64,000 bases of DNA from Oreocharis arfaki (GCA_013398015.1 VZRR01002778.1:1116001-1180000), one strand, 5' to 3'; numbered from the stretch's first letter, positions 36,701 through 51,700 are shown. Notes: generated from the letters alone by a model not told the origin. Numbers and translations: made by a program.

Positions 36701-39700
36701 AAACTTTAATAGTTTCTGATTTCTCATTGTTTGATCAGTTCTAAGCAGGGAGCTAAATTCCCAGTATCACTTTATTGAATTTTTTGAAGAACGTAATTAG
36801 CCCAATCCATTTCTTCAACGCTCGGAGAATACCCTAAATACCTTTTATATTTTCCTAGTTGAGCTAATAGGATAACATATTCTTTATCTCTTCTTGTATT
36901 AAGTAACAAATGAATTTATACGTGATTTATTCACAGACTAATATTACTTTCTTTCAGTGCAATGTATATATATGTGAATAATTTCATTCTGTGGCATGCT
37001 GATTTGGGCAGTGTGAGGGAAACCTTCTTGTAATATACCAAGTAACTCATAAATGCCTTGTAGACTTCCAATGAAACTAGCGTCTTGTTGGGTAGTAAAT
37101 ATGTGCTTGAGTGAGCTGCAGTACTGTGTGAGTTGTTCTTGGGCTTGAGTCTGTCAGTACTATCTACAAAGTGTTAAAGTGCACAGTAATGCGAGCTCTG
37201 TGAGGAATTTCTGTCAAGACAAAGTAGTTGTGCCAAGAGGACCGTAAGATTTGCTGAACAAACGCTGCTCGTGTTGATTGCAGTGCTGTTTTTTCTAGTG
37301 TTAACAAAACCTGTACAGGATAATACATAACTGCTGCAGTTTTCATTTGTTCCTGTTTCTCTTACTATTAAAATGATGAGCTGTTGATAAACAGCAGCTG
37401 AGCGCTAGTGACTTTCGAGGATCTAAGATATGTTTGATAGTGAGAAGAAAAGCAAACTGGGATAAGCAAATGTGTGTCTCAGTTCAAAGTTTCTGGAAAC
37501 CTTTGTGCTTATTTTGCAATGGAGATAGTAGAAGTGGTGGAGAGGAAGTTTTTTCTCTGCAGATCACTAATCAGAGGGTGACTTGTTTCTGTCCTGTTTC
37601 AGAAATCGAGGCCAAGGAAGCTTGTGACTGGCTGCGGGCTGCTGGGTTCCCACAGTATGCGCAGCTTTACGAAGGTAGGCACCTGAACTCCATTCTCCCC
37701 CAGCAACTTTTGGACAATATTCACCAACAAACGAGATTCAGGGGCACAACTGGAGTTTTAGTACATAAGATGACTTTTAGGGCCTGGGCTGCTCTCTGCT
37801 ACCCGCCATACACATAGATGTACCAAACCCAATGAGACTCTGAAGCACTCAGGAGTTTTGAATTTGCTTCAAGTTTCTGTTTTAGTCTGAACCTTCCAAA
37901 CATCATCACAGAACAAATGTAAGCATTAGTACAGTGATACGTTCCCTCTGGTTAGGACAGAAAGGAGCGTAGTCATCCTCTGCTACAAGCCCTGTCTTAG
38001 AGAAATGCAAAAGCTGTGTCCAGCTCCACTGGCCAATTCTCCTAATGGAACAGTAGTAGGAAATTCTGCATATGCATGGGTACATCTATATGCCTCACAA
38101 TTCCCAAGTCCTGTGTGTTTTTTCAGAACGATTTGGGTTGGAGTTAGACACAGGCTTGCTATGAAGGGAAAAAGAATATACAACCTGTTGTTGTGCAGAT
38201 GCTCCTTAGAGGAGTGGCTGCCTCTTGCAGTCACTTGTCCTCTAGGATGAATTCACTTTTGTGTTTCTGCTTTTACAAGGTTACAATTAGAATTGCTGTC
38301 TTCCTTGCCTCTCCAACTTACTAGAAATTTGCAGGTTTGGCATACAGTTCTTACACTCTGATTCAGAGTAGCATAGAGAAGTTTGTTTTAAAGTGTGACA
38401 TCCTTTTTATGTATCTATATTATTGTTCAGAATTTGCCCCCACACCACTTAAAATTACTTTCATTGTAGTGAAATTATTATGCACTCTTTACTGCCTCTT
38501 CATTTTTACAAAGCAAACTCCAGCTGCTGCTCATAAGAAAGAGCGTAGAAAGTTCATTATTTACAGTGAATAACTGCTGAAAATTACAGCAAATGCTGAG
38601 CTGACCTTCTTGAAAAATAATCTTGTTGAGCTTTGATTTGCAGCTGCATTGGCAATATGAGATGATAATAGCGCTTTCAAAAGCAGCACTTGGCAAAACT
38701 TTTCTTTGCCTGTTCAGAAATTAAATTTCCTTTTATTTTTTTCTTTTTTTTCTTTCCTTCTTTTTTTTTGTGTGCTAATGGAGATGCCAAGATTTTCTTG
38801 GGATATGGAGCTGGAACTGTACTTCCAGTCTTTGTTACAACTGAGACAAAACTCTCAGCTGAATATGTGGGTTTGTGGGTTTCTTATGCTGAGTCATAAA
38901 TCCCCTAATAAATTACTTGCATTCAGAAAATATGTCTTACCAGTGTTACCATTGCCCTACCTAGGTATTTAAAACTTACATGAAGTTCCTATTGTAACAG
39001 CATGTCCTGTCTAACATCAAAAGGACCACAGAGGTGAGAGAGAAGCAGTGAGAACAAGGCCAGCCATACCCACTGAAAGAACAGCTGTCCTTACTGAAAA
39101 ACAATATACCATTGTCCTCTGCATGCCCCCCTGGCAGCAGCAAGAACAAAGCCAGCAATAGCATAGATTAACCATTAACAAAAAATGGTCTTATGCAGAC
39201 TATCAGCTGCTTTCAAGTCACCTCTCTCCCTTAAGTTCTCACACATTCTATTGTGGACATTCTAAGATACAACTTTCCCAGTGGAAAAACTTACATCAGC
39301 ACTGCTGAAAAATACCAGCTGAATGTGCTCACCCTCTTTACTTGCTCTTTCTATTTAAAATAGTGAAGGGGAGACCTATGAATCAATTTGGTATAGTACA
39401 AAAGTTCTGAGAAGTCGCCTGTATGGGGTGTTCCCACACACGGCAGATTTGATGTGGGAGATTAATCAACAAACCTTTGCCAGTTGCTTTGCAAAAACCG
39501 CAGTTTTCTGTAGAAAATACAGAATTCCTAGAATTTTGCAGAGTATGTCATAATTTGTATTCCTGAGGCAATTGTGGAAGCTGTGGCTACCCTGTCCCTG
39601 GAAGTGTTCAAGGCCAGGTTGGACAGGTCTTAGACAAACCTGATCTAGTGGAAGATGTCCCTGTGCATAGCAGGGGGCTTGGAAATAAATGAACTTTAGG

Positions 39701-42700
39701 GTCCTTCCAACCCAAACCATTCTATCATGCTATGAAAATGAGGACATAGAATTCATTTCTGTTGTTATAGAAAATGCATTAATTTCATAGAATTCATAGA
39801 GTTCATTTTCTGTTAGTATAGAAAATACCATTCTAGAAATTATTATCAGTCTTAATTCTTTTCCTCATTTCAGCTCATTCTTCCCAGTCGCTAGAAATTA
39901 AAAAATTCATAGACAATTACTTGGATCAGGAAAACTGTGCAACTGCAGCAGTCTGTTCATAGAGTAACCTTGTATTTCTGTGTGCCCTGAAGAACCAACA
40001 GCTTTGGGTGGGAGTTTTAGCTGTGCAAGGAATGCCAGATCAGGACCTGTATGACAGGCAGGAATCTGTGGAGTACAGTAAATAATATATGTGTGTTTGC
40101 TGCTTCAGAGCTGTAGTAAATTTTCAGCTCTCTGCCAACATTGTTTCCTCCCCCTCATTCTCCCAACTGTTTACCTAAATAATCTCCTAAGGAAAGGAGG
40201 CGGCATGGTCTCCACGCAGCTTGGCTTACTTTCGTTTCAAGCCATATCTCATTAATGCAACAGTGTCAAACTTTTAAATAGCTTGATTAACCACTAAGGA
40301 GATTCAAAGCTTTTTTTTCCATACTTTCACAGAGTTTTGGCATCTACTGACCTTTTTTCTTTAATGTGAGATATTAGTACTTTGATGGAGATTGCATTTT
40401 TATTTTGAATAAAGCTAGCCTGAATTAGTTTGAACTTCTGATGTCTGATAGGGAAGCTTGCATTTGCCTTTTTCTGTCTCCCATTGTTTCATCTCTGCTT
40501 TAACAATTTTTCTTCTATTCTGTATATGAACTTTCAGTTATCAAGGCTGCATGTCAAAAATTTGTAGGTGAAAAGGAAACACCTCTGGCATTTGACGTGA
40601 TAGCATGTGTTTACCTAAGAAGTACCAATCACTGGCATCTTGATGAGCCCAGCTGGAGGCAGCTGGTTGTTTGAAATAACGCATCACTGGGAATAAGTGT
40701 CACTTTGATTCCATCTGTTTCTTTTCCTACAGATCTCCTTTTTCCAATTGACATTGCTCTAGTGAAGCGAGAGCATGACTTTCTGGACAGAGATGCTATT
40801 GAGGCGTTATGCAGGTAGGTGAATAAAAATCACACTGCATTTTGAAACAAAATCCTTCCTGTGTAATAAAAAGTACCTGGAAAAAGCACAGCAAAAAAAA
40901 GCACAAAAAAGTATGTGGTTTTCATTAGAATACTTTATTGGGCTAAGTAATGTTTGGAGATCTTATTTAAAACAAAGTTGGGAGGAGAGTAGCAGGAATC
41001 TTTGTGAATGGGATTTCATAGGCATATTTTTTATTATTCTTCTTTGTTTGCTTTCTTTCCTAATTCACAAATTAGTTAGGCATGTGAAAGCAGAACTGTG
41101 CTGGCTGTAGCCATCTGCACGTACAACTGCAGCACCAATTCCCACACAGGAATTGGGTTTTGGAAGCAGTGTTAGCAAAGCGATGCTGACGCACTCCATC
41201 ACTCTCCTTTCTTACCTTGGTGGACAGCTGTGTATACAAACAAAATGCTGTGTAGACAGCATGCTCTGTATACAAACCCTCATGCTGGCCTCAGTGCATC
41301 ACCCTGTGTAACATGGGTATGGCTGAAAGGGATAATGTAAGGGAGTCTAGTAATTTATCACTACTCCAAAGATAGGCCTGCCCTCAGCCACATGCTCACA
41401 TTAACTTATCTTTGTTGTTTATGGGTTCCTTCCACAAACCAGTTCAACTGGCTCACCCCACAAAGAGTCTTGATAGTCCTTTTCTGGGTTAGTAAATTAA
41501 ATCAGTTAAAAAGCGTAATGAAGTTCACAGTAAGTGAGAAGAATGGGGCAGGACCCCAAGGCAAGCTGCAGAAGCAGGAGAAGGGAGAGGTAGAGAAAAA
41601 GAGAGAGCAAGACTTGCTGGTGTGTGGCAGGTTTGTTTTTCCTGAACTACAGCCCCGGCATTACCAGTTTGGTCATAAAAGCAATCACAATGGCCACATC
41701 TGACATCATCTAACATTAATCCATCCATCAGTTGCCTCCTCTAGTGTGAGTCCACAATCTTAAATGGCAAAAGAAAAAAGCTTTAACTTCTCATATCTCC
41801 TATTACCTAGAAGTAAGTGCAGTTTTATGGCTCTGTCCTTCAGTATGGCAACTTTCCAAACTGCCTGCAAAATTAATGCTTTTGGATACTGCATGCATGG
41901 TGTCTGCAATTCTAAATGTCAGTAATTCTAATGAATTACAAAACCCTTTTAAGAACAACTTTAAGTTTATAGTGTACTCATGCCATCACTGCCATACTTG
42001 GAGGGGAAAGAGAGGGATTGGAATTTAAAGTTCTTCAGAAATATTTACAAGATTTTCAAACTAAGAAAACAGATTTGTTGTCCAGTCATTAGGAGGGGAA
42101 AAATCTCATTAATGTTAAATTCATGCAAGATGTGCCTTACTCAAGTGTGGGACACCTTTTCCATGGATATTTAAATATGATCCATTGGTTTAGTTATTTG
42201 TGTCCCCTGGAACTTGTGAAGTCATTGAACAGAAAGTACAGCAATGCAAATAAATGCTGATTCCCAGAAGCATGGTCTTCCCTCGCCAGGAAAACAAAAT
42301 ACAGTAAAGGAAGCATATTTTGCATTTGGTGCTTGCCTCTGAGAATACTTTTTAACCTGGGATTAATTAATTATACAGGGCAAAAAAGGTAGCAGATTGT
42401 TTCTCACTGATGAATGTAGGAATGTGTGCTCCATATCTCTATGAGATTTACTGTTAGTATGATACATGAAAACAGCACCTTTTCTGAACACTGAGGAGAG
42501 TAAAAAGATCTGTGTCCAATGGAAGTACACACTGTAAATTTCCTAATAAAAGTGAGAAAACCAAAATTATACACGTATATAGTTGTTTTATGAACACAGA
42601 AAGCCTGTAATAATGCTGCTGATGGTAAAATAACAGGTTTTTGTTTTCAATTTGTTTTGTGTGTAATATGCATGTGTAATATTTATATGTCAGAATCCAC

Positions 42701-45700
42701 TGGTCTTACTGTAGCTAGAGACAAAGATTTTAAAGGTTGAACTGTATCATTCTGAAGCCTGTGGCTTGTGCATCAGGGTTATCTTTTACAAAATAACTTT
42801 AAAACTGACACTGAAGTACCTCCAGAAACATTCAGGTCCCACGTCAAAATATAATTGAAGTAATTCTGTTAACCATTTCAGATGTCTGAATTTGGCCTTT
42901 TACCATGCGTGTTAGACGAAAGCAGTACATTATCACAACATTTCCACCTTTAGGGGGTTTCTTCCACACCTCTGTGTTTAATTTTGCAAAGCTCATTAAA
43001 AACTGTGGAGAAGCTCATAGTTTGGAATGCTGCCTTTCTGCCTGAAGCCTGGGTTTATTTTGACTCATGCCATGGTCAGTGTGTAAACAGTAAAGGGGTT
43101 TACTCAGTAAAGTCTTTGAACAGTTTCGCAGCTGTATGTCTATCACTGTTTCTTGACTGAAAATCAGAATACTTTGGGAGTTATTTGCGCTTTCAGCACA
43201 GAACTAAGTGAACACTGTACGCAGTGGATGGTAACAAAATAGTAAGTGGTCTGTGCTGAGAATCTGCTTTTTTGTGTAAGAGCCAGTGTTTCCCAGAGCT
43301 TCTAATTACCTTGTTCTGATAACTGCATGTGAAAGAATTGTTTTTAAAAAGACTAGAAATCACAGTGACAGGGATTTCTTTTTTAAGTTTGAAGCATTTT
43401 AAATGATAGTTTACATCTGAACAGTATTGTTAATTATCATTTAATAATCTTATTAATGTAAGCAGAGAAATTAAGTTAACTTTAACCCACCCCATAATTA
43501 AATTTTGTGGAAAAATTTCAAGTGAAGAGTGGGTTGAGACTTGAACTACAGAGATAGCATATGGCACTCATTAATGGATGGTTAGGAAATGTTGTTTGGT
43601 GATCTTACCATGAAATGTAGGGTTAAAAATCTAAGAGTGATGACCCTATTTTAATTTTCTTGGATGCTTTCTTAGTGGCTGTGCAAACCAGTTCTGGCCT
43701 TGCTTTTATAAGACTTTATATAGATTAATGACTGGGAATTTATCTCCAGCAGACGTGCTGATGAAACTAAGTACTGAAACATGCTTATCCTAGAGGTTGT
43801 TGCTAAGTACAAAATACATAGCAAGCCATGATGGAAATCCTTTCAAATCTCCTTATGCATAGCTAGGAAACTGTTACACTATATATGCAAGAGGTTTCTT
43901 AAATCTTTTTCGTCTGGACTTCTCGTCCAAGAAATTGGTTGTAATGTATTCACTATTCTGTATCATTTGGTGTGTGGAGAGCTGGCCTCCTTTGCAGAAG
44001 AACATGCAGATGAACCCTGGGAGCCAAAGCAGAGGCTGTCCAGCTGTCCACTGAGACAAGAAGGCCCTTTTATGATCAGTTAGTTACAGGTATAATGGAG
44101 CTGGCATTTGCTCTATAAGCGGAATTATGAATTTAGATCCACCAAGAAAATATTTTAAACTTTAAAGCTAGATCACACAGTTCCTCAAATTCAAAATTGT
44201 AATTTAAAATGCATAAATCTAGTATTCTGCATTGCTACCACTTTATTTGAGTGTGTGGGGTGAGAACTTCTGTTAATAAAAGCAAAATAATTACCTGGGA
44301 TAATATCCAACATAGAACTGAATAGTACCTAGTTTAAAAAAGACGTCACATTCATAAACCCACATTTTAATTTAGAAGTTAGCTGTTCATACTACAGTTT
44401 TTCATAGTGAATGTCTCGTTCAGTCTGCCTCTCTTAAAAGAAATTCAGGCTAAACTAGTTTGGTCATTTCTGAGGAGAAGACTGGTAAAAATGCATCATT
44501 TGCTCATTTCTGAGAGAAGCTCCAGTGCCTCATATTTTGGGTGCAGCAGGTTCAGGCTGCCAGTGTAATTGCCACTCAGGGCTGATATGGGCCGATTCGG
44601 GGTCTAGGACAGAGAAGCAGGTCCTGCTGCCTTGGTCACCCTCAGGAGGAAGGGGTTTGCAGAGCTGGGGTGAAGGACAGTGAGAGCCGAGGTAGGAGTC
44701 CATGGACATTGAGGAGAAGTGATGTCTTGGAGATAGAATGCTCCTTGGGAGTAAGATAACATCTGGATGTGAAGAGGTATAGAGAGGGCTGGCTCAAGGA
44801 CATTTCTCTAAATGACAGGAAAGAATATTACCTTGTCATCCAGACAGTCATCTAGAGAGTGGCCAGAGTAGGAGGCATAGTTGAAATTGAGATTGAGGCA
44901 GCCAGATGGTGAAAGTGGCTGTAACTGCTGTCTGCAGCAATCCTGCCCTGTCCCTCAGTCTCCCATCTTGTCTTCAGGAAGGTGTCACTGAGACAGGTTT
45001 GGGCAGAATAAGACAGAGCTAAAGAATGAGGCAGGTCTGCTAACTGTCAGTAAGGAAATGATAAGTGAGCTTATACCTGGGAGTGGAATTAAGAAAGGAG
45101 AAGGTCCAGACCCAGAAAAGAAAATTGTCTTTTATTAACAAGCATCAATTTGATGAGATCTGTAGAAAATAAATGTGTGCTTATATGCTTAAAAAGTATT
45201 GCAAAGCATGTGTGAAGGTTAATGAGAGTTGTATAGGTAAATCTCATCTGACAAACTAAACTTTGTAAGCTAAGCTTGCAGATTCACTAAAGTGTTTGGT
45301 AGGCAGTTTTGCATATTGCACTGTGTTTTCTGTGGTGTGTAGTTCAAGAACCTCGGCACTCCTGAATTTGAGCAGAAGTTGAAGCAAGATGTGTGATGTA
45401 TATAATGGAAGTTGCAGACCTGAGACAATTGCTGCAGAGCATTTAGATTTTAAAAGGGAAACTGTTTTTGAGATGCATCCATGTCAAATATGTAACAGAG
45501 ACTTTGTTTGCCTCACAGCTATTGAATTTAACCTCACTCATTGGGGGTTACCTTATCTTGCCTTTGTACTAATTTTTGTGGGGAGTGTGCCAGGAGATTT
45601 TTTTTTTTTAATACCCTCTGTGACAATAAAGGTGTTTGCTCTACCCTTTTCCACCTATTTCAGGGGTTTTAGTTGAGTAGGAGAGAAGTCTGGGGATGTA

Positions 45701-48700
45701 ATCTTTGTGAAATCAGAGATTGTCTTTATTAGTGGTCAGACAGGCTGGAGCTAGATAAAGCCTGATCCAGGGATTCAGTGGTAACTTCTCTCTGCATAAG
45801 TCAAAGGTTGCAACACTGTGAAATTTGTAAATTATTACACAATATAGAACTGAAACCAGTTTAATGTTTCCTGGTCTTGAGGTCCAGGACTTTGAGAGGA
45901 GAATGTGTTTATAGCAGAGATGGAGGCAGTTTTCTGATGCTTGTGTGGCCTCTTGAAAAAAACCAAACAGTTTTTAAATATACAGCATGTAGATGGGACA
46001 TTCACCCTTCACCCTCACCGTAAATACAATTCCTCTGAATTCGTTGGGCTTGTGCACGTACCCACCAGCTGCAGCCAGCAGGACTGAGCCTTTTGCCTTT
46101 TAAATTCAGAGCAAAGATGAAATCTGAATAAAAAGGAGAGATCTGGATAACTTTTCTAACCTGCCACTGCCCTACTATTGGACCCATGGTAATTCTTCCT
46201 GTTTCCCTTCTTCTCTGCTGTGTTGTGGCTGGGTCTAATTATAGATCAAACTGCCTTTTCTTTTTTTACTTCATGGCTTGCAGCAAAAGCATCAATAGCA
46301 GCTTTCCCATTTTCTTTGATGGCTTCAGGATCAAGCCATGTGGAAATACCATCTGAAGCCAATCCTGTGCATAAAAGACAAGGGATAAGAGAAGAAATAA
46401 GTAATTCTCCCTGTGCATACATTTTCTACATTCAAGTACAAGTTTCATGAATCTGAGAAAATTCATGTGAAGTAATAGGGCACATCAGCATTTCTTTTTT
46501 TTTTTTCTTAGTTTTTCAGAACTTCAGATACAGGCTCTTCTTTGCACTTTGCTCAAATGAATTATTATGTGAAACTTACGTAACTTCCTTTGGAATGAAT
46601 TAGGCTTTTTGAAGCTCAGCTTTGCTTCTGTTGAATTTGGGCTGTGGTCCAGTTGAAGGAGAGGGGCAGCCCTGCTCCTGCACCTCCTCCCTGCACACAC
46701 AACTCTTCACACAGCTCAGGGTACTGACCCAGGGGAAATTCAGCTCCAAGAAATATTGAAAGATTGGTTTTCAGCTCAGTTAGTTTAGCTCATCCAACCC
46801 GCAGTACATCTCTCATGAGCGGAAGTATTGACCCAGGACTAAACCATCACTTCCATTATGCTGCTCCTTCAGTTTTTCTGCCTTCTGCATCAACAGTGCC
46901 CAGCCTGTTTCTTCCTTCTGCCTTGCCATAGCACTGGCAGTTCTCTAACCACACTTTACCAGTATAGATCTTAGCTGAACCATGTCCTTGGAGCAGTTTC
47001 TGGGGAGGCAAGGACATGGAGAAGGGCAGGAGAGCACAGCAACCTGCATTTAGCTGTGCCTAACCTGCCTTGGAGCTGTGTCACGAATAGCGCCTATTTT
47101 TGCTGTGTTTTAAGCTACTTGTGCTCAGCCCTGCACACTGAGTGTCTGAGGAAGAGAGGAGAAGAAAGAAAATTTTTTGGTTGTTTTAGGGATACCTACC
47201 AGATCCTTAGCTTATTGAGGAATAGAGGAATGCTGGTATGTATTCATACAGTACTTCAAGATATGCATCCAGACTGCTGTCACATTTCACAAGGAGACTG
47301 GTTAGCTATTACTCCTGCAGGAATTAATTTTTGTTTAAATTTTAGTCCTTTAGAAAAGTATTTTTATATAAAAAATAGACTTTCAGTTTAGGAAGCAGAA
47401 ATTGGGTGTGTGTTCTGGTTGGTTTTTTTTTAAACGGACGAGTTGTCTTGTCCCACAACTGTATTGAAAATAATCATTATTCAAAAACAAAATAAGCATC
47501 TAGTAAGTGGAAAATAAGTTTTCCTCTGGGAAGTTTCAGCTAATAAAGTACAATTTTAAAGCAGCGTGGTTTTTTTTTAATATAGTCACATGTTTACAGT
47601 GTCAAATTGGAAGACTTTTCTGTTATTTTTAGTCCGTCAAGGTTGACTGTTTCAGGGTTTGGATGTCTGCTATTTAGAACAAATGTAATTATTACAATTC
47701 GTAGGATGTGATGTACTTCTCAACTTAGTCCAAGTTTCCATTAACTTCTCTTTACTTTGGTTCAGGTAATTGCGACAAATAGTCGTCCATCGCTCCCTCT
47801 GAAGTTAGAGTACAGCCAAATGGAAGGGGTTAATAGTTAAGTAAATTAGGGCTCTAATTGAAACTCTGCTTGTGGCTATTTGTATGCAGAGCAGTTTGGG
47901 GACAGCCTTCACAAAAGCTTTGAACTGGAATAGCCTGTGTCAAAACACTGGAGTATTCTGTTAATATGGTTTCCTTTGCTCTTTGCAGGCGCTTAAATAC
48001 TTTAAACAAATGTGCAGTGATGAAGCTAGAAATTAGTCCCCACAGGAAAAGGGTAAGTTCATTTCGTCTTCTGTTACAGCATTGCCTGTTAATAAACCTG
48101 AAAAAAACCCATCTAGCAGATTGTTTAGCTTCAGTTTAGGATTACACCCGAGTAGAACCTGGCAAGGACACAGTAAAAAAATTAAAAATACACTTACATT
48201 TCTTTTTGTGTTCTCACTGAATGAAAACTTCAAGGCTTGGCAGTGGGTAAAGGTTGTCTTGCAAACTTTTCTCTGGGATGCTGCTTCCAGAGTGAAAGGC
48301 ACTGGACTTCTCTGCCAGTGAGGTTGTTAGTGTTGCAAGCTATGCCTGCGCTCAGGCAGGATTGTATAGAGTAGGCTTGGTGGCCGCAGTGAGCTGACCT
48401 TAGTGTTAGACCACTGTCTTTGACCTCATCTTCAGTTTTGGTTCTCTGCCATCATGTTAGAATTGTATTTTATTATGATGTAGACAGGATCAGTTAGACT
48501 GTGCTTGGCCTGCAGAGGAAAGGATTAGGCACGTTGCTTTCTTTCCAATATATTTTCAGAATACAGCAGCTACCTTTTCAGAAAGTTTGTGTGTTTCCAT
48601 GGAGCTCAGCAGGAATTAAAAGTGTTTCCTGAATCTTCAGGATCCCTGTGGAGCGAGTTGAGAAATAAGAGAGCATCTACTGTAATTTCAGTAAGGTAGT

Positions 48701-51700
48701 ACCGATTTGCTAATAAGGTACCACTCAATAGCTGTCTTAAAACTATGTGTGTGTCCTAGGAGGGGTCAGTAATTGATACCATCCCCTGGGATATGACAAC
48801 TGCAGATAAAGATGGCTGAGTTAAGGCAATACAATGCTGCCCTACCCTTAACAAGAATGCATACAAATGCTCTGAGGTTGTTTACCAGGAATTAATCCCC
48901 TCTTTCCCTATCTGTTTGAGGTATGTTGGAAAGAGCATCCAAGCTCCAGAAGATAACATTCTGAGGCAGCATATGTAGGAACTCCTTAAAAGTAGGGGTA
49001 GGCAGCTGGATTGCCATTTATGACCGCCAGATTTCTCATCCTTGTTCCTGAACCTTGTAAACACTGGAATGATCAGTGTTGGTATTAGAGGTCAGACCAA
49101 ACCTGACTTCAGGTCCAAACCTCAGATCTTCCAGAATCTGGATGTTACCTTTTGTTGCAGTCCTTCCTGAATTTTATTCAGTAACCATGTTCTGGTAGAT
49201 GGACTTGGAATCTATTCCCTTTTGTTATTGATGTCAAAAAATTCAATGCTTAGCCTTTAAAGCTTTTTAACACTAGGGAAAAATTGTGCTGACAGAAACG
49301 TATGTTTCTTTATGTTTCCACTGACTTCTTTAAAAATTAAAATCACTTTATTGCTCCTTTTTTTCTTCCAATCAAATCTCATTCACCACCAAACCATTAT
49401 TATTATCCACTGGAAGTTTCAGATGAGTTTTTTCCTCCTGAAAACTTTAAATAAGCAAGCTAGAATTCTTGGGTTTTTGTCTGAGTCATGGACAAAAGTA
49501 GTTTGCAGTAGCTAGGAAACAAAGAAAACGATGCTTGCTGTGTGTCGCGTGTATTTGGTCATAAGAAATAAATACAGTATTTCTCTTATTTTCCTGAGTT
49601 GCTGAAATGTCCTATTTAAAAAAAAAAAAAAAAAAAGAAGAAGAAAAAACTAGGAGGTGATCAGGATCTGAAGTAAGCATACATAAACTACTTGAAATAT
49701 GAATAATTTACTTTTTTTCAGAGAATAAATGTTTGTATTCTTGGCACACAAGTAGTTACAGTTTGGGGTATGCATATGTGTTTGTTTTTAAACTAAAGCA
49801 AATTAAACAAATGAAGTGAAATTCATGGAACTGGGTGGCAATTAGTGTTTCTTACTCTAAACACCAAAGATTATTTTGTGGTTTCATGGTGTCATATTAA
49901 AATATCTTCACTGGTTTTATTTTTCCAGTGTGAAACTTTCCATATATTTGGAAGACCAAATATGTCAGGATCATTCCCTTTCAGTATTTAGATGGAAAGA
50001 TTGTAGGCGTAATTGATGTATGTGTAATTGTACTCTAAGCATTACTCATACATCAAACATGTTATTTACAATTTACTTACGTGCTACACTGTCAGTGAGC
50101 TCTTGCTGCTGACTATCTACGAGTGTTAAAGTTTGCCTGAAGCAAGACTGAAGTAGAGAATTCACAGAACATTCCTAAAATGTTAGCTGCTAGCCTGTGG
50201 GAGGAAGAGTGGACCAGGTAAGAGCCTGGAGCCATCACACTTTAGCAGTGCAAGAGCTTCTTTTGCTGTCTCATTAGTCACAGCGAGGAGGCTGTACAGA
50301 GTTCCCAAATGGGTAAAGAATTAAGCCACTAAAATTCAGAATGCATGAGAAACATCTCGTAATTGCGAAGAGGAGTATAAACATATAGCCACTATCAACA
50401 AAGTGTAGCTTTGGAGAGAGTCCAGAGGGACCCCAACCCCTGACTGACTCCAGTTTAAAATGTTATGCATGCCAGGAATTTCCACTGATGTGAGGGCTAT
50501 CCACTGTGACCAATTAATTAAAAGTCTATGGATACTAGGGTTTTTAAAATAGAACAATTTAAAGTACATTGTATTGTTTGTTTCTTTTTATGAATGGTAT
50601 ACCTTTTGTATTTAAAAACTGTTAAAATATATTGCCTGCACTGTGTTATCTTTTCCCATGACAGGCTTTATGACCTAATCTTCCTCTCCCTGAAGTAAAA
50701 GACTGTTTTCACTTTAAATTCAGTGAGAACAAGGTCATCCTTAAAGCAGTTTAGTGGACATTGTATTTAAATGCAACCGCCTTTGCTATTTAAGCAGTTT
50801 GCAAGCAATACTTTCAGGGTTCTTCTTTGCAGAGTGAAGATTCAGATGAAGATGAACCTTGTGCAATAAGTGGAAAATGGACTTTTCAGAGGGACAGCAA
50901 GAGGTGGTCGAGGCTTGAAGAGTTTGATGTTTTCCCTCCAAAACCAGACTTGAATATCCCCTCCCCAGAAGCTCCTCACCTTACGAACGCGGCAAGCCGG
51001 GAGAGCGTTCTCACAGACCTCAGCGAACGCCAGGAGGTGGCTTCTATTCTGAGCATCAGCAGCACCAGCAGCCACCAACCAACCCTGCAGAGCGAGGCGT
51101 CTACCACCAGGACAAACTCGGTAGTGAGCGTTTGTTCATCGAGCAATTTTGTAGCCAACGATGACTCATTCAGCAGCCTGCCCTCGCCCAGGGAACTGAA
51201 TAGCTTCAGCTTCAACACAAAAGCCAACGAGAAGAACGCCAAGTCCAAAACAAAGAGCCTGCTCAAGAGAATGGAGAGTCTTAAAATCAAGAGTTCTCAC
51301 CATGGCAAAAGCAAAGCTCCTTCAAAGCTTGGCCTGATTATTAGTGGGCCAATCCTGCAGGAGGGCATGGACGAAGATAAACTGAAACAACTTAACTGCG
51401 TGGAGATTTCCGCCCTCAATGGCAATCACATCAACTTCCCTATGGTACGAAAGAGGAGCGTCTCCAATTCCACCCAGACCAGCAGCAGCAGTAGTCAGTC
51501 TGAGACGAGCAGTGCTGTCAGCACACCCAGTCCTGTCACACGAACACGCAGCCTCAGTGCCTACAATAAAAGGGTGGGCATGTACCTGGAAGGCTTTGAC
51601 CCCTTCAATCAGTCAACATTCAGTGATGTGATGGAGCAGAACTTTAAGAACCGGGGCAGTTTTGCGGAAGACACCGTATTTTTTATCCCTGAGGATCATA

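Larger units (their letters stand above)
24800..37602 (+). other. DLC1: DLC1 intron 1 (12.8 kb)
   Basis: Donor GTAAGC, acceptor TTTCAG. The first 450 bases continue the CpG island, followed by a T-rich polypyrimidine stretch at about 25300-25410. Further on are a (TTTTG)6 repeat and scattered A and T runs. The longest antisense frame (33635-34192, 185 codons) shows no recognisable domain. I see no further exon. Confidence 0.85.
37675..40732 (+). other. DLC1: DLC1 intron 2 (3.1 kb)
   Basis: Donor GTAGGC, acceptor CCTACAG. It contains the CR1 fragment at 39571-39736 and the adjacent duplication. Nothing else stands out. Confidence 0.9.

Noticed and set aside
37434..37817. Open frame extending both sides of exon 2, suggesting a start just upstream in intron 1
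   Set aside because: It begins at a non-AUG codon, and the flanking residues do not resemble DLC1. The acceptor and donor of exon 2 explain the conserved part.
49618..49636. Poly(A) tract as the tail of a processed pseudogene
   Set aside because: No spliced coding remnant or target-site duplication is visible before it.
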